A stretch of 64,000 nt of DNA from an uncultured Phycisphaerales bacterium (GTDB taxonomy: Bacteria; Planctomycetota; Phycisphaerae; Sedimentisphaerales; Anaerobacaceae). Both the position numbers and the translations under genes were made by a program. Under the pieces are notes generated by a model that had not been told where the DNA came from, made no database searches, and saw only the letters and a program-made list of their open reading frames with translations. Location: positions 1 to 64,000 of the forward strand of contig CALEZT010000259.1 in NCBI GenBank assembly GCA_937927975.1, written 5' to 3'. Below are positions 31,575 through 39,702 of the stretch, one piece after another (position 1 is the stretch's first letter; every line of letters begins with the position of its first letter).

Positions 31575-32867
31575 ATGCGTCAGGCGAGAAACCACAGAAA
31601 TGCGACCGGACACCTGCTTGCGATTCTCGGCTTTGTGCTGGTGCTGGGCATACCGCAGGCGTATGCCGCCGAGGACATCACAGGCGATTGGGACATGGCG
31701 ATGGAGTTCGGCGGGCGGCAGAGCTTCGCCACGCTAACCGTCGCGAAGAAGGCCGACGGGACCTACTCCGGCAAATGGGGCCGGGAGGATCTGTCCAATG
31801 TCAAGTTCGATGGCCAGAAGCTCACCTTCGTACGGACCGTCCGCTGGGGGGACAACGAGTTCACGCTCGACTACGCCGGCGCTCTGAAAGACGGCAAACT
31901 GACCGGCACGCTGTCCAGCGACAACGGCGACTTCCCCGCCAACGGCACGAAGATCAAGCCCAAGGCGCCTCCCCTCGGCGTGTGGGACCTGTCCTATGCG
32001 ATCGGCGATCGCGACGTCACCGCCAAGCTGATCGTCTCCGAGAAGCCCGACGGCAAACTGGACGCCAAGTGGGACAGCCAGATGGGCGAGAGCACGATCG
32101 CCAACGTCAAGATCGACGGCGCCAAGATCACCTTCGATCGGACGGTGAAGTTCAATGATCGCGAGTTCAAGATGGCCTTCGAGGGCGTTGCCCAGGGCGA
32201 CAAGCTGACCGGCGCCTCCAAGAGCGACATGGGCGACATCCCGGTCGCCGGCACGCGCGTGGGCGCCGCGGTCATCGGCAAGTGGGAGCTGACGACCGAG
32301 AGCGAGCAGGGAGCCAGGCAATCGATGCTGACGGTGTACCCCGACCTGACCGCCCGCCAGGAGTTCTTCGGCGGCGAAAGCCCTGTCAAGAACTTCAAGT
32401 TTGAAGGCGACCAGATGACCTACGCACTGGAACTGGGCTTCGGCGATCAGACCTTCGTCATCGACTACAAGCTCAAGGTCCAGAACGGCGTCCTCACCGG
32501 GCAGAGCAGTTCCGAGCGGGGCACCAACGCCATCAAAGGCAAGAAGATGCAGGAGGCCTCGCCCGCTGCCGCCGCATCGGGCGCCGTCGGCAAATGGGAG
32601 TTCACACGCGAGACCCAGCAGGGAACGCGGACCAGCACGCTGACGATCAAGCCGGACATGACCGGCGCCTACACGATGCGGGACGAAGAGACGCCGGTCT
32701 CGGACCTGAAAGTCAACGGCAACGACGTGACCTTCACGATCACGCGGACCTTCAACGACCGGGAATTCAAGATGGAGTTCAAAGGCAAGGTCGAGGGCGA
32801 CACGCTGAAAGGCGCGTTCATCACGGGCCAGGGCGAACGCGAAGCCGTGGGCAAGAGAGCGAAATGA
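31575..32867 (+). CDS. secreted protein with four tandem beta repeats
   Basis: A 430-residue protein with a Sec signal peptide (HLLAILGFVLVLGIPQAYA, cleavage near residue 30). The mature protein is four units of about 95 residues, each built on the same plan: a G.W.....E start, two strands around LTV..DG.Y.G.W, a DLKV or NVKFDGQ strand, an F...FND.EF strand, and a closing G.LKG or G.LTG turn. Units begin near 33, 133, 229 and 325. An alanine-rich linker separates units 3 and 4. AGGAGG precedes the ATG by 7 bases. The repeats look lipocalin-like, and no function is known. Confidence 0.8.
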   Translation: MRQARNHRNATGHLLAILGFVLVLGIPQAYAAEDITGDWDMAMEFGGRQSFATLTVAKKADGTYSGKWGREDLSNVKFDGQKLTFVRTVRWGDNEFTLDYAGALKDGKLTGTLSSDNGDFPANGTKIKPKAPPLGVWDLSYAIGDRDVTAKLIVSEKPDGKLDAKWDSQMGESTIANVKIDGAKITFDRTVKFNDREFKMAFEGVAQGDKLTGASKSDMGDIPVAGTRVGAAVIGKWELTTESEQGARQSMLTVYPDLTARQEFFGGESPVKNFKFEGDQMTYALELGFGDQTFVIDYKLKVQNGVLTGQSSSERGTNAIKGKKMQEASPAAAASGAVGKWEFTRETQQGTRTSTLTIKPDMTGAYTMRDEETPVSDLKVNGNDVTFTITRTFNDREFKMEFKGKVEGDTLKGAFITGQGEREAVGKRAK

Positions 32868-32905
32868 TCATCGACTATCGATGATTGACAATTGATGATT
32901 TGACG
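32868..32905. repeat. GATGATT-word palindromic spacer
   Basis: Variants of ATCATCGA and TCGATGAT/TTGATGAT overlap in inverted order directly after the stop codon of the four-repeat protein gene. Confidence 0.55.
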
Positions 32906-32984
32906 CCGGTCGGCGTCGTGGCTGTCTCAAGCAGTCCCGGCGCCGGCCGGTTGCTCTTGGGCGAATGAAGATCAGATCGCGTCT

Positions 32985-33084
32985 TCTGTCATCCTGAGCG
33001 ACAGCGAAGGATCTGGCTCACGACACTAACCGGTGCACGCCATGGTGCCCACGCCGGATGCTTCACTGCGTTCAGCATGACAGA
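32985..33084. repeat. CTGAGCG-type dispersed inverted repeat, copy E2
   Basis: TCTGTCATCCTGAGCGACAG on the left pairs with GCGTTCAGCATGACAGA on the right. The central part has diverged from copy E1. It lies between the convergent ends of the four-repeat protein and cupin genes. Confidence 0.8.
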
Positions 33085-33138
33085 GGCCGGTCACAGGTCA
33101 CAACATCTGGTCGCACGCCGGAGAAAAGAGAAGTCGAG

Positions 33139-33483
33139 TCAGGCGCCCGACAGCGGGACCAGGCAGAGGAAACGCAGGGTCGAGTCGCTGGTGTTCTGGA
33201 AGCAGTGCAGGTCGTTGCCGGGGACGAAGACGACGTCCTCTTTCGAGATCGAATGGTTCTGGCCTTCGTGGACGAAGACGCCGGAGCCTTCGACGATGAA
33301 GACCTCGTGCTCGTGCGGATGGCGGTGCAGAGGGGTGTTGCCGCCGGGCTCGAGCTCGAACATCCGCATCGCGAACGTCGGGGCGCCGTCGTCCTTGGAG
33401 ATCAGGACGCGGACCCCTACCCCCTTGGCTCCTTCGACGTTCACAGGCTTCTTCGCTACGTTGATGCTCTTGGCGACCTTCAT
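33139..33483 (-). CDS. cupin-domain protein
   Basis: A 114-residue single-domain cupin. The first motif TPLHRHPHEHEVFIVEG (near 50-66) supplies His and Glu metal ligands in the G(X)5HXH(X)3-4E pattern, and the second motif VPGNDLHCFQN (near 87-97) supplies the final His. Small cupins of this kind are isomerases, dioxygenases or sugar-binding proteins; nothing here decides between them. It lies 18 bases downstream of gatB and may be read through from it. Confidence 0.88.
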   Translation of the reverse strand: MKVAKSINVAKKPVNVEGAKGVGVRVLISKDDGAPTFAMRMFELEPGGNTPLHRHPHEHEVFIVEGSGVFVHEGQNHSISKEDVVFVPGNDLHCFQNTSDSTLRFLCLVPLSGA

Positions 33484-33501
33484 GGAGTCTCCCTTTCGAT
33501 C

Positions 33502-34968
33502 CTACGAGCCCAGCTTCTTGCCCAGCAGCTCGGCCACGATTTTCGGATTGGCCTGGCCCCTGGTTTTCTGCATCACCTGGCCCATGAGGAAGCCCCTGGC
33601 CTTCTGGGCTTTCTTGCCGTTGGTGGTGATCTCCTTGACCGATGCCTCATTCTCCGCAAGGACCTGATCCAGTATCCGTTCGAGTTCGCCCACGTCGCTC
33701 TTCTGGATCAGGTTCAATTCCTGCGCCAAAGCCTCGGGCTTCTTGCCTGTCTCGACCATCGCAGTCAGGATCGTATTGCCCGCCGAGGCGCTGATCGTCC
33801 CGGCCTCGATCATCTTGGCCAGATCCGCGACGCCGACAGGCTCCAACCCCAGACCCGCCAGGTCGCATCCGCGGTCCTTGGCCAGCTTGAGACCCAACTG
33901 CGTGAGCAGGTTGCAGACCCGCTTGGCCGAGGCGCCCAGCTTCACCGCCTGCTCGAAGAAATCGGCGGTTGAGCGGTCCGCGGTCAGGACTCCCGCGTCG
34001 TACGCGCTCAGGCCGTACTCCTGCACGTAGCGAACCTCCCGCTGCACAGGGAGCTCGCACAGCCGCGAGCGGACCTTCGCCAACCATGGCTCAGAAGGCA
34101 CCACCGGCACGAGGTCCGGGTCGGGAAAGTAGCGATAGTCGTGGGCCTCTTCCTTCTCCCGCTGGAGAACCGTGACTTCGTTCACATCGTCCCAGCCGCG
34201 AGTGGACTTGTTGCCCATCTGCATCGTCCGACCGGTCTCGAGGAAGTCGTCGAGCTGCCTCTGCACTTCGTAGGCGACGCTCCGCTCCAGGGCCCGGAAG
34301 CTGTTGAGATTCTTGACCTCCGCGATCGGGGTCTTGAACTGCCGGCCGCTCCGCTCGATGACCAGGTTCACGTTGGGCTCGAACCGCATGTGGCCCTTCT
34401 GCATGTCGGCCTCGGAGACCCCGAGGTACCGCACGATCCGCTGCAATTCGACCGCCAGTGCCCGCACCTGCTCGGCGCTGTTCAAATCGGGCTCAGTGAC
34501 GATCTCCAGCAGAGGCGTCCCCGCGCGGTTGAGGTCCACCTGGGAGTGGTAGCCAGCGGTGTGGAGGTTCTTGCCCGCGTCTTCCTCCAAGTGGGCCCGG
34601 CGGATGCGGATTCGCTTGGTCTTGCCGCCGTCGAGGGGGATCTCGATGAAGCCGGGACCGCCCAGTGGCAGATCGTACTGGCTGATCTGGTAGTTCTTAG
34701 GCAGGTCGGGATAGTAGTAGCTCTTGCGGTCCCACTTCGTGAAGCCCGCGATTTCGCAGTTGAGGGCCATCGCCGCCAGGATCGCGTGCTCGACCGCCTG
34801 CTCGTTCATCACCGGCAGCGCGCCCGGCAACCCCAGACACACCGGACACACCCGGCTGTTGGCCTCTTCCCCGAAGCCCAGCGCGCAGCCGCAGAACATT
34901 TTCGTCCGCGTGTTGAGCTGCACGTGGATCTCCAGGCCCACGATGATTTTGTAAGTCAAGTCGCTCAT
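33502..34968 (-). CDS. gatB: aspartyl/glutamyl-tRNA amidotransferase subunit B
   Basis: A 488-residue GatB, which binds the misacylated tRNA and phosphorylates its Glu or Asp side chain in the GatCAB complex. The N-terminal signature GLEIHVQLNTRTKMFCGC (near 11-28) is clear. Cysteines at CGC...CPVCLG bind zinc in the family. The C-terminal YqeY-like helical domain ends in ARGFLMGQVMQKTRGQANP. It starts 6 bases after gatA, so the two are translated in sequence. Confidence 0.94.
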   Translation of the reverse strand: MSDLTYKIIVGLEIHVQLNTRTKMFCGCALGFGEEANSRVCPVCLGLPGALPVMNEQAVEHAILAAMALNCEIAGFTKWDRKSYYYPDLPKNYQISQYDLPLGGPGFIEIPLDGGKTKRIRIRRAHLEEDAGKNLHTAGYHSQVDLNRAGTPLLEIVTEPDLNSAEQVRALAVELQRIVRYLGVSEADMQKGHMRFEPNVNLVIERSGRQFKTPIAEVKNLNSFRALERSVAYEVQRQLDDFLETGRTMQMGNKSTRGWDDVNEVTVLQREKEEAHDYRYFPDPDLVPVVPSEPWLAKVRSRLCELPVQREVRYVQEYGLSAYDAGVLTADRSTADFFEQAVKLGASAKRVCNLLTQLGLKLAKDRGCDLAGLGLEPVGVADLAKMIEAGTISASAGNTILTAMVETGKKPEALAQELNLIQKSDVGELERILDQVLAENEASVKEITTNGKKAQKARGFLMGQVMQKTRGQANPKIVAELLGKKLGS

Positions 34969-34974
34969 AGATCG

Positions 34975-36447
34975 TCATCCAGCCAGGGCCGGCTTCCTCG
35001 CATGCCAATCCGTTCGCGCCTCGTGCATCCGGGCGATCCGCAGGAGTTTCGCCTCGCTGAAGGCGGGCCCGACCACCTGCAGGCCGATCGGCATACCGGC
35101 GTCGTCGAAACCGCACGGGACGCTGAGCCCGGGGATGCCCGCGAGGTTCAGCGCGACTGTGTAGATGTCCGCCAGGTACATCTTGAGCGGATCGTCGGTC
35201 TTTTCCCCGATCCGGAACGCCGTCATCGGCGCCACCGGCATCATCATGCAGTCGCACCGCTCGAAAGCACGGACAAAATCGCCTCGGATCAGGTTCCGCA
35301 CCTTGAGGGCCTTGAGATAATATGCGTCGTAATAGCCGCTCGACAGCGCGTAGGTCCCGAGCATGATCCGACGCTTGACCTCTTTGCCCAGGGCCTCCTC
35401 ACGCGACTTGGAATACACCTCGACGTAGTCGGCGGGGTCCTTCGTGCGATGGCCATAGTGGACGCCGTCGTAGCGGGCCAGATTGCTCGACGCCTCGGCG
35501 GTCGCGATGACATAGTAGGCCGCGATGGCGTAATCCAGGTGTGGCATCGCCAGCTCGACGATCTGTGCCCCCGCCCGGCGATACCCATCGATCGCCTCGT
35601 CGATCGCCTGACGGACCGCAGGGTCCGCGCCGGCGTTGAAAGCGGAGGCAACGCCGATCCGCAACCGCTCGACGGGCTCGTTCAGCTTCGACAGGTAGTC
35701 TTCCACAGGGGCGATCTCTTCGCTGACGCTCGTGCTGTCGCACGGATCGTGCCCCGCGATCACCTGGAGCATCAGGGCAGCGTCCGCAACCGACTGCGTG
35801 ATAGGCCCGACCTGGTCGAGGCTGGAGCCGTAGGCGACGAGGCCGTAGCGGGAGACCCGTCCGTAGGTGGGCTTGAGTCCGACGACGCCGCAGAAGCTGG
35901 CGGGCTGGCGGATCGAACCGCCTGTGTCGGAGCCCAGAGCGACGGAGCACAGCCTCGCGGCCACCGCAGCAGCCGAGCCCCCGCTGCTGCCGCCGGGGAC
36001 GCGCGAGGTGTCCCACGGATTGACGGTCTTCTTGAAACCCGAGTTCTCGGTGCTGGAACCCATCGCGAACTCGTCCATGTTGGTCTTGCCGACAATGACC
36101 GCGTCGGCAGCCAGGAGCTTGCGGATGACCGTGGCGTCGTACGGTGCGTGGAAGTTTTCCAGGACCCGCGAGCCGCAGGTCGTCGCGCCGAAGCGGGTGC
36201 ACAGCACGTCTTTGACCGCGAGCGGCACTCCGGCCAAGGGACCGACCTTCTCACCGCCGGCGATTCGGCGATCCACCGCCTGCGCCGCCTCCAACGCGCT
36301 CTCGCGGAAAACTGCAAGATACGCCCCGACCGTGGGGTCGAGCCGTTCGATCCGATCCAGAAACGCCCTGGCCGCCTCGACGCTGCCGATCTTGCCGGCG
36401 GCGATCCCGTCCCGCAACTCCAACGTTGTCAGTTCGTGCAAAGACAT
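34975..36447 (-). CDS. gatA: aspartyl/glutamyl-tRNA amidotransferase subunit A
   Basis: A 490-residue amidase. The catalytic Ser-cisSer-Lys triad is carried by [17 protein letters not shown] (Lys near 79), [11 protein letters not shown] (Ser near 154) and [12 protein letters not shown] (Ser near 177). It releases ammonia from glutamine and passes it to GatB. ATG 36447 gives normal GatA length; an upstream open frame is not used. The gene lies 8 bases after a secreted esterase gene that separates it from gatC. Confidence 0.95.
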   Translation of the reverse strand: MSLHELTTLELRDGIAAGKIGSVEAARAFLDRIERLDPTVGAYLAVFRESALEAAQAVDRRIAGGEKVGPLAGVPLAVKDVLCTRFGATTCGSRVLENFHAPYDATVIRKLLAADAVIVGKTNMDEFAMGSSTENSGFKKTVNPWDTSRVPGGSSGGSAAAVAARLCSVALGSDTGGSIRQPASFCGVVGLKPTYGRVSRYGLVAYGSSLDQVGPITQSVADAALMLQVIAGHDPCDSTSVSEEIAPVEDYLSKLNEPVERLRIGVASAFNAGADPAVRQAIDEAIDGYRRAGAQIVELAMPHLDYAIAAYYVIATAEASSNLARYDGVHYGHRTKDPADYVEVYSKSREEALGKEVKRRIMLGTYALSSGYYDAYYLKALKVRNLIRGDFVRAFERCDCMMMPVAPMTAFRIGEKTDDPLKMYLADIYTVALNLAGIPGLSVPCGFDDAGMPIGLQVVGPAFSEAKLLRIARMHEARTDWHARKPALAG

Positions 36448-36455
36448 AGCGGCAG

Positions 36456-37205
36456 CTACTTGGCCTCCCCGGCCCTGCGCTGGCTCAGGAGCCATTCGTA
36501 AAGCTTCGGATTGTTGTAGGTCTCGGTCCAGGAGTCGTGGTTCGCTTCGGGGTAGACCGTGAACTGCACGTTGCCGCCTGCACGTTTCAGCGAGTCGACC
36601 ATCTCCTGCGACTCGCGGAGCGGAACGACGCTGTCCTTGGCGCCGTGGAACGCCCAAACCGGCACGTTCTTGAGCCGCTCGGCCAGGAACCACTCTCCGC
36701 CCCCGCAGATGGGCACAACCGCGGCGAACCGGTTCGGATACCGGCACCCCATCGCCCACGACCCGAACCCGCCCATGCTCAGGCCGGTCAGGTAGACCCG
36801 GTTGACATCCACGGCGTACCTGGCCTGCACGTCATCCAGAAGAGCCATCAACGCGTCGATCTGCTCGGTCCACCAACTTCCCGCCGGGCATTGCGGCGAG
36901 ACGACGATGAAGGGCAGCTCCTTGCCCTGCTCGATCAGCTTGGGGGGACCATGCACCTTGACCTTGTTGATGTCGCTTCCCCGCTCGCCTGCGCCGTGGA
37001 GGAACAGCACCAAAGGCCACTTCTGGTCCTTGTTGTCGCCATAGCCCTTGGGCAGGTGGAGCAGATACTTGAGCTCCACAGTCTTGGTGATCTCCTTCTG
37101 AAACACCTGCTCGCTCTGCCCCCCGGCCGCCATGGAGCGTTCCGTCATACCGCAAATCCCCCCCAGAACCGTCAACACCAGAGCTGCCGACCTGAAGAAC
37201 CGCAT
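36456..37205 (-). CDS. secreted alpha/beta-hydrolase esterase
   Basis: About 249 residues with a signal peptide ([17 protein letters not shown], cleavage near 25). The alpha/beta-hydrolase core has [14 protein letters not shown] near 63-76 (oxyanion), the nucleophile elbow GLSMGG near 138-143, and a late His in ANHDSWTE. It resembles the phospholipase/carboxylesterase branch of Esterase_phd-type proteins. Starts at 37205, 37211 and a GTG at 37223 are possible; 37205 is chosen as AAGGAG is 8 bases upstream. Its place between gatC and gatA is unusual. Confidence 0.8.
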   Translation of the reverse strand: MRFFRSAALVLTVLGGICGMTERSMAAGGQSEQVFQKEITKTVELKYLLHLPKGYGDNKDQKWPLVLFLHGAGERGSDINKVKVHGPPKLIEQGKELPFIVVSPQCPAGSWWTEQIDALMALLDDVQARYAVDVNRVYLTGLSMGGFGSWAMGCRYPNRFAAVVPICGGGEWFLAERLKNVPVWAFHGAKDSVVPLRESQEMVDSLKRAGGNVQFTVYPEANHDSWTETYNNPKLYEWLLSQRRAGEAK

Positions 37206-37256
37206 CCTCATTTCTCCTTCCACAGCGCCACTGCGGCGCCGAACACCTGAACTTGC

Positions 37257-37562
37257 CTACGCAGATCCCTCTTCCAGGATCTTGGGGACTTTGAAGAAAG
37301 GCCCGTCGCTGTCGGGCGCGTTGGACAGGGTCAGCTCGGTCCCCAGGGAGGGGCGAACCTCGTCGGGCCTCAGGACATTGCTGATGGGCAGGCAGTGGGC
37401 CAGCGGCTCGACCGATGCGGTGTCCAACTCGTTCATCTTCTCGACGTAACCGAGGATGGCCCCGAGCTGGCCGGTGAACTCCTCGATCTCCGCCTCCGTC
37501 AGCGCAAGGCGGGCCAGTTTCGCGACCTTCCGCACCTGCTCTGCATCCATCCGCTCTTGCAT
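37257..37562 (-). CDS. gatC: aspartyl/glutamyl-tRNA amidotransferase subunit C
   Basis: A 101-residue GatC, which wraps GatA and GatB and stabilises the complex. The conserved N-terminal pattern VRKVAKLARLALTEAEIE and the following GYVEKMNELDTA are visible. The C-terminal part FFKVPKIL matches the family's close. Starts at 37562 and 37550 are equally plausible. The gene is 51 bases upstream of the esterase and preceded by an intrinsic terminator for rpmB. Confidence 0.9.
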   Translation of the reverse strand: MQERMDAEQVRKVAKLARLALTEAEIEEFTGQLGAILGYVEKMNELDTASVEPLAHCLPISNVLRPDEVRPSLGTELTLSNAPDSDGPFFKVPKILEEGSA

Positions 37563-37573
37563 GCGTCCAACCT

Positions 37574-37604
37574 AAAGAAAAAGCGAGGCACTATCGCGCC
37601 CCGC
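37574..37604 (-). terminator. intrinsic terminator after rpmB
   Basis: Read on the minus strand, GCGGGGCGC and GTGCCTCGC form a 9-pair stem with two G-U pairs and loop GATA, followed by TTTTTCTTT. Confidence 0.7.
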
Positions 37605-37628
37605 TGGGAAAGGACGACCGTCGGGATA

Positions 37629-37662
37629 CTGAGATTTGAGATCTCAGACCTGAGATCTCACA
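37629..37662. repeat. TGAGAT-word palindromic spacer
   Basis: ACTGAGATTTGAGATCTCAG followed by ACCTGAGATCTCA: overlapping TGAGATCTCA palindromes just downstream of the rpmB stop. Confidence 0.65.
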
Positions 37663-37668
37663 AGGGGC

Positions 37669-37932
37669 TCAGCTTGCCTTCTCGGCAGCCTTGTACGTGC
37701 GTTTGAGAGGCTTGCGAATCAGGCCCATGCGAATGGCCTTGGCCGAAACGCGAATCCGACAGACCTTGCCGTCGATGAGGGCGCGAACCTTCTGAATGTT
37801 CGGCTTGAACTTCCGACGGGTGATCCCGGTGACCTTCTTGCCGACGCCGCCGAGACGCTTGGCCTTGCCGCGCCGGGTGATGCTGTTCCCGAAAATTGTC
37901 TTCTTGCCCGTAAAGGGACATTCTCTCGACAT
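37669..37932 (-). CDS. rpmB: 50S ribosomal protein L28
   Basis: An 87-residue basic protein. It starts MSRECPFTGKKTIFGNSITR and has the L28 core RRGKAKRLGGVG and later RVSAKAIRMGLIRK. Only one cysteine of the zinc-type ribbon is at the N-terminus, so it is probably the zinc-free form. ATG 37932 is preferred over the earlier in-frame codon as GGGAG is 8 bases before it. It has its own promoter and terminator. Confidence 0.95.
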   Translation of the reverse strand: MSRECPFTGKKTIFGNSITRRGKAKRLGGVGKKVTGITRRKFKPNIQKVRALIDGKVCRIRVSAKAIRMGLIRKPLKRTYKAAEKAS

Positions 37933-38026
37933 AACCAAACTCCCTGACTATTCCTACACCACTTCACCGGTCGAAACCGGCTTGAGATCAACAATAGCGC
38001 GTCCCGGCGGGACACAAGAACACAGT

Positions 38027-38054
38027 ATTGTAACAACTCTTGCCGCCTTTGCAA
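38027..38054 (-). promoter_or_regulatory. promoter for rpmB
   Basis: On the minus strand TTGCAA and TACAAT are 16 bases apart, about 95 bases upstream of the start. A short GTCCCGGCGGGAC palindrome lies in the leader. Confidence 0.55.
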
Positions 38055-38287
38055 GAAGCCTGTGTCGGAAAAACGGCAAAAATCAACACCCCATTACGGT
38101 ACCAAGACAATGCTCGATTTACCGGAACTCTGCGGGACGAATACCGTGGTGATGCGACAGGCTTGCCTGGAACCACGAAACGTATTAAACCCTTTTCCTA
38201 CAGTAACTTACGATGCATCCCGGGCGAGATACAACGCTAGTGCGGGATCGGTATCGGCACATCCCTCGCTGGAAGGGCGACGCAGCG
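38055..38287. other. intergenic stretch with no gene seen
   Basis: Relatively A/T-rich for this window, with a few short open frames that lack start signals or family-like sequence. No repeat family was recognised here. Confidence 0.4.
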
Positions 38288-39361
38288 TTACAAAGCCGAC
38301 TCTGCAGCAGGAGCGACCTGCGTATCACCCTGCGGAAAGGGAATGCGCCAAATCCCCTCTTTGAAGCCTCTGTTCGAGACAAAATAGACGTATTTCTGGT
38401 CGGGAGAAACCACCGGATAGTCGTCCACCGAACCGTTGGTGGTGAGCTGCCGCACGGAAGTTCCGTCCGCCCGCATCATCCAGATGTCGTAGTTCGGCTT
38501 GTCCTTGCTGTCCTTGCCGTCATCCGACGCGTACAGAATGAACTCCCCGTCCGGGCTCCAGACAGGATGCTGCTTGCCGTGCAGTTGTACAGGGCTGCTC
38601 GTCAGAACTACTGGACTCTGCCCATTGATCGGAACCTTCCACAGTTGTTTGTCCGGTCCAATATAGGCGATCTGCGTCCCGTCTGGAGATACCGCCGGCA
38701 TGCTCCCTTCCCGCAGCTGGGTGGGATACTGATTCTCCCCACCTTGTGTCCACACCTGATCGCTACCGCCAAAATAAGATGGCTTGTAGGTGAATGCGAT
38801 CACGCCGTCGCGTGAGACAGATGGTTGGTAGTTGCTCCCCTCAGGCGTCTGGCGGATGACCGCGATGGCCCCGATCTGCTTGCTCGAGACCCGAAAGATG
38901 TCCGGGTTGAACCTGCGAAGTCGGTTCGAGGAGAAGAACACATACCCCTCGACACCGAAGGTCGGAAATGTATCCAGCCACTGGCCGCTGGTTACCTGGG
39001 TGACGCCGCTGCCTTCGGTGCGGATCGACCGGATGCTCGCCACCTGCTTGCTCTGTCCCTGATCGTCTTTAACGGTCTCGATGACAGAGAACACCAGCGT
39101 GTTGCCGTCCGGAGAAATGGTCATCCCTCCAATCGACTGGTTGTCGCCGAGTTTCATCAGGTTTGACGCCCCCATCGCCTCTCGCTCGATGTCCTCGACC
39201 CAGGCCCGGACGAGACGCGACTCGACGGTATAACCTTCCTTCTCCAGGATCACAGGCTCAAGTCTCTGCACATCACGGAAGGTTCTCACGCTATCCGAAC
39301 ATCCTGCGACAGCGATCCCCACCAACACGACCGCCACCCAACACCAGCCTCTTGCGTTCAT
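38288..39361 (-). CDS. TolB-like beta-propeller lipoprotein
   Basis: A 357-residue lipoprotein with a lipobox VAGC at residues 18-21. The body is a six- to seven-bladed propeller of the WD40/PD40 type found in TolB; strands of the form ISPDGNTLVFS, VSRDGVIAFT, VSPDGTQIAY, WSPDGEFILYAS and VSPDQKYVYFVS repeat through it. The N-terminal part before the propeller (about 25-70) is helical and charged. AAGGGAG lies before the ATG. Role in the envelope is not known. It is transcribed away from the carbamoyltransferase gene. Confidence 0.85.
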   Translation of the reverse strand: MNARGWCWVAVVLVGIAVAGCSDSVRTFRDVQRLEPVILEKEGYTVESRLVRAWVEDIEREAMGASNLMKLGDNQSIGGMTISPDGNTLVFSVIETVKDDQGQSKQVASIRSIRTEGSGVTQVTSGQWLDTFPTFGVEGYVFFSSNRLRRFNPDIFRVSSKQIGAIAVIRQTPEGSNYQPSVSRDGVIAFTYKPSYFGGSDQVWTQGGENQYPTQLREGSMPAVSPDGTQIAYIGPDKQLWKVPINGQSPVVLTSSPVQLHGKQHPVWSPDGEFILYASDDGKDSKDKPNYDIWMMRADGTSVRQLTTNGSVDDYPVVSPDQKYVYFVSNRGFKEGIWRIPFPQGDTQVAPAAESAL

Positions 39362-39702
39362 AAGTTTCTCCCTTTCTCAGTCACACAAGGCATATTTCGA
39401 GGCCAAGACCACCACATGTCTGCAAGTCGCGGCCCAGAATCCGTCGTCTTTCACGTCACTGCATACAACTCATCCAACCCTGCTCGCGGCGTCCAAAATA
39501 CGTGGACTTTTCTCACAACGCAACAGGAAAAGGGCAAAGACTGTTGGGCAGTGGGCCGATCTCTCGATCGGCGGGTACGCGTCCGTCACACGTTTCATGA
39601 GCAGAATTCGTTGCCCATCTTGCCGTCTCGCATATAATAATCGAGGATACGAATTGACCTCTGAACGGAATCGACACAAAGACAGACGGGTGACTGCAGG
39701 TC
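39362..39702. other. 341-base divergent intergenic region
   Basis: Separates the minus-strand lipoprotein gene and the plus-strand carbamoyltransferase gene. GCCGATC and GATCGGC flank a TCTC loop near 39563-39580 as a short hairpin. A plus-strand promoter is listed separately; no gene is visible. Confidence 0.5.
39611..39638 (+). promoter_or_regulatory. promoter for the carbamoyltransferase operon
   Basis: TTGCCC and a perfect TATAAT are 16 bases apart, with transcription expected near 39645 and a leader of about 58 bases. Confidence 0.6.

Noticed and set aside
34141..36501. A 786-codon plus-strand frame
   Set aside because: It is the antisense of gatB and gatA, which are certain.
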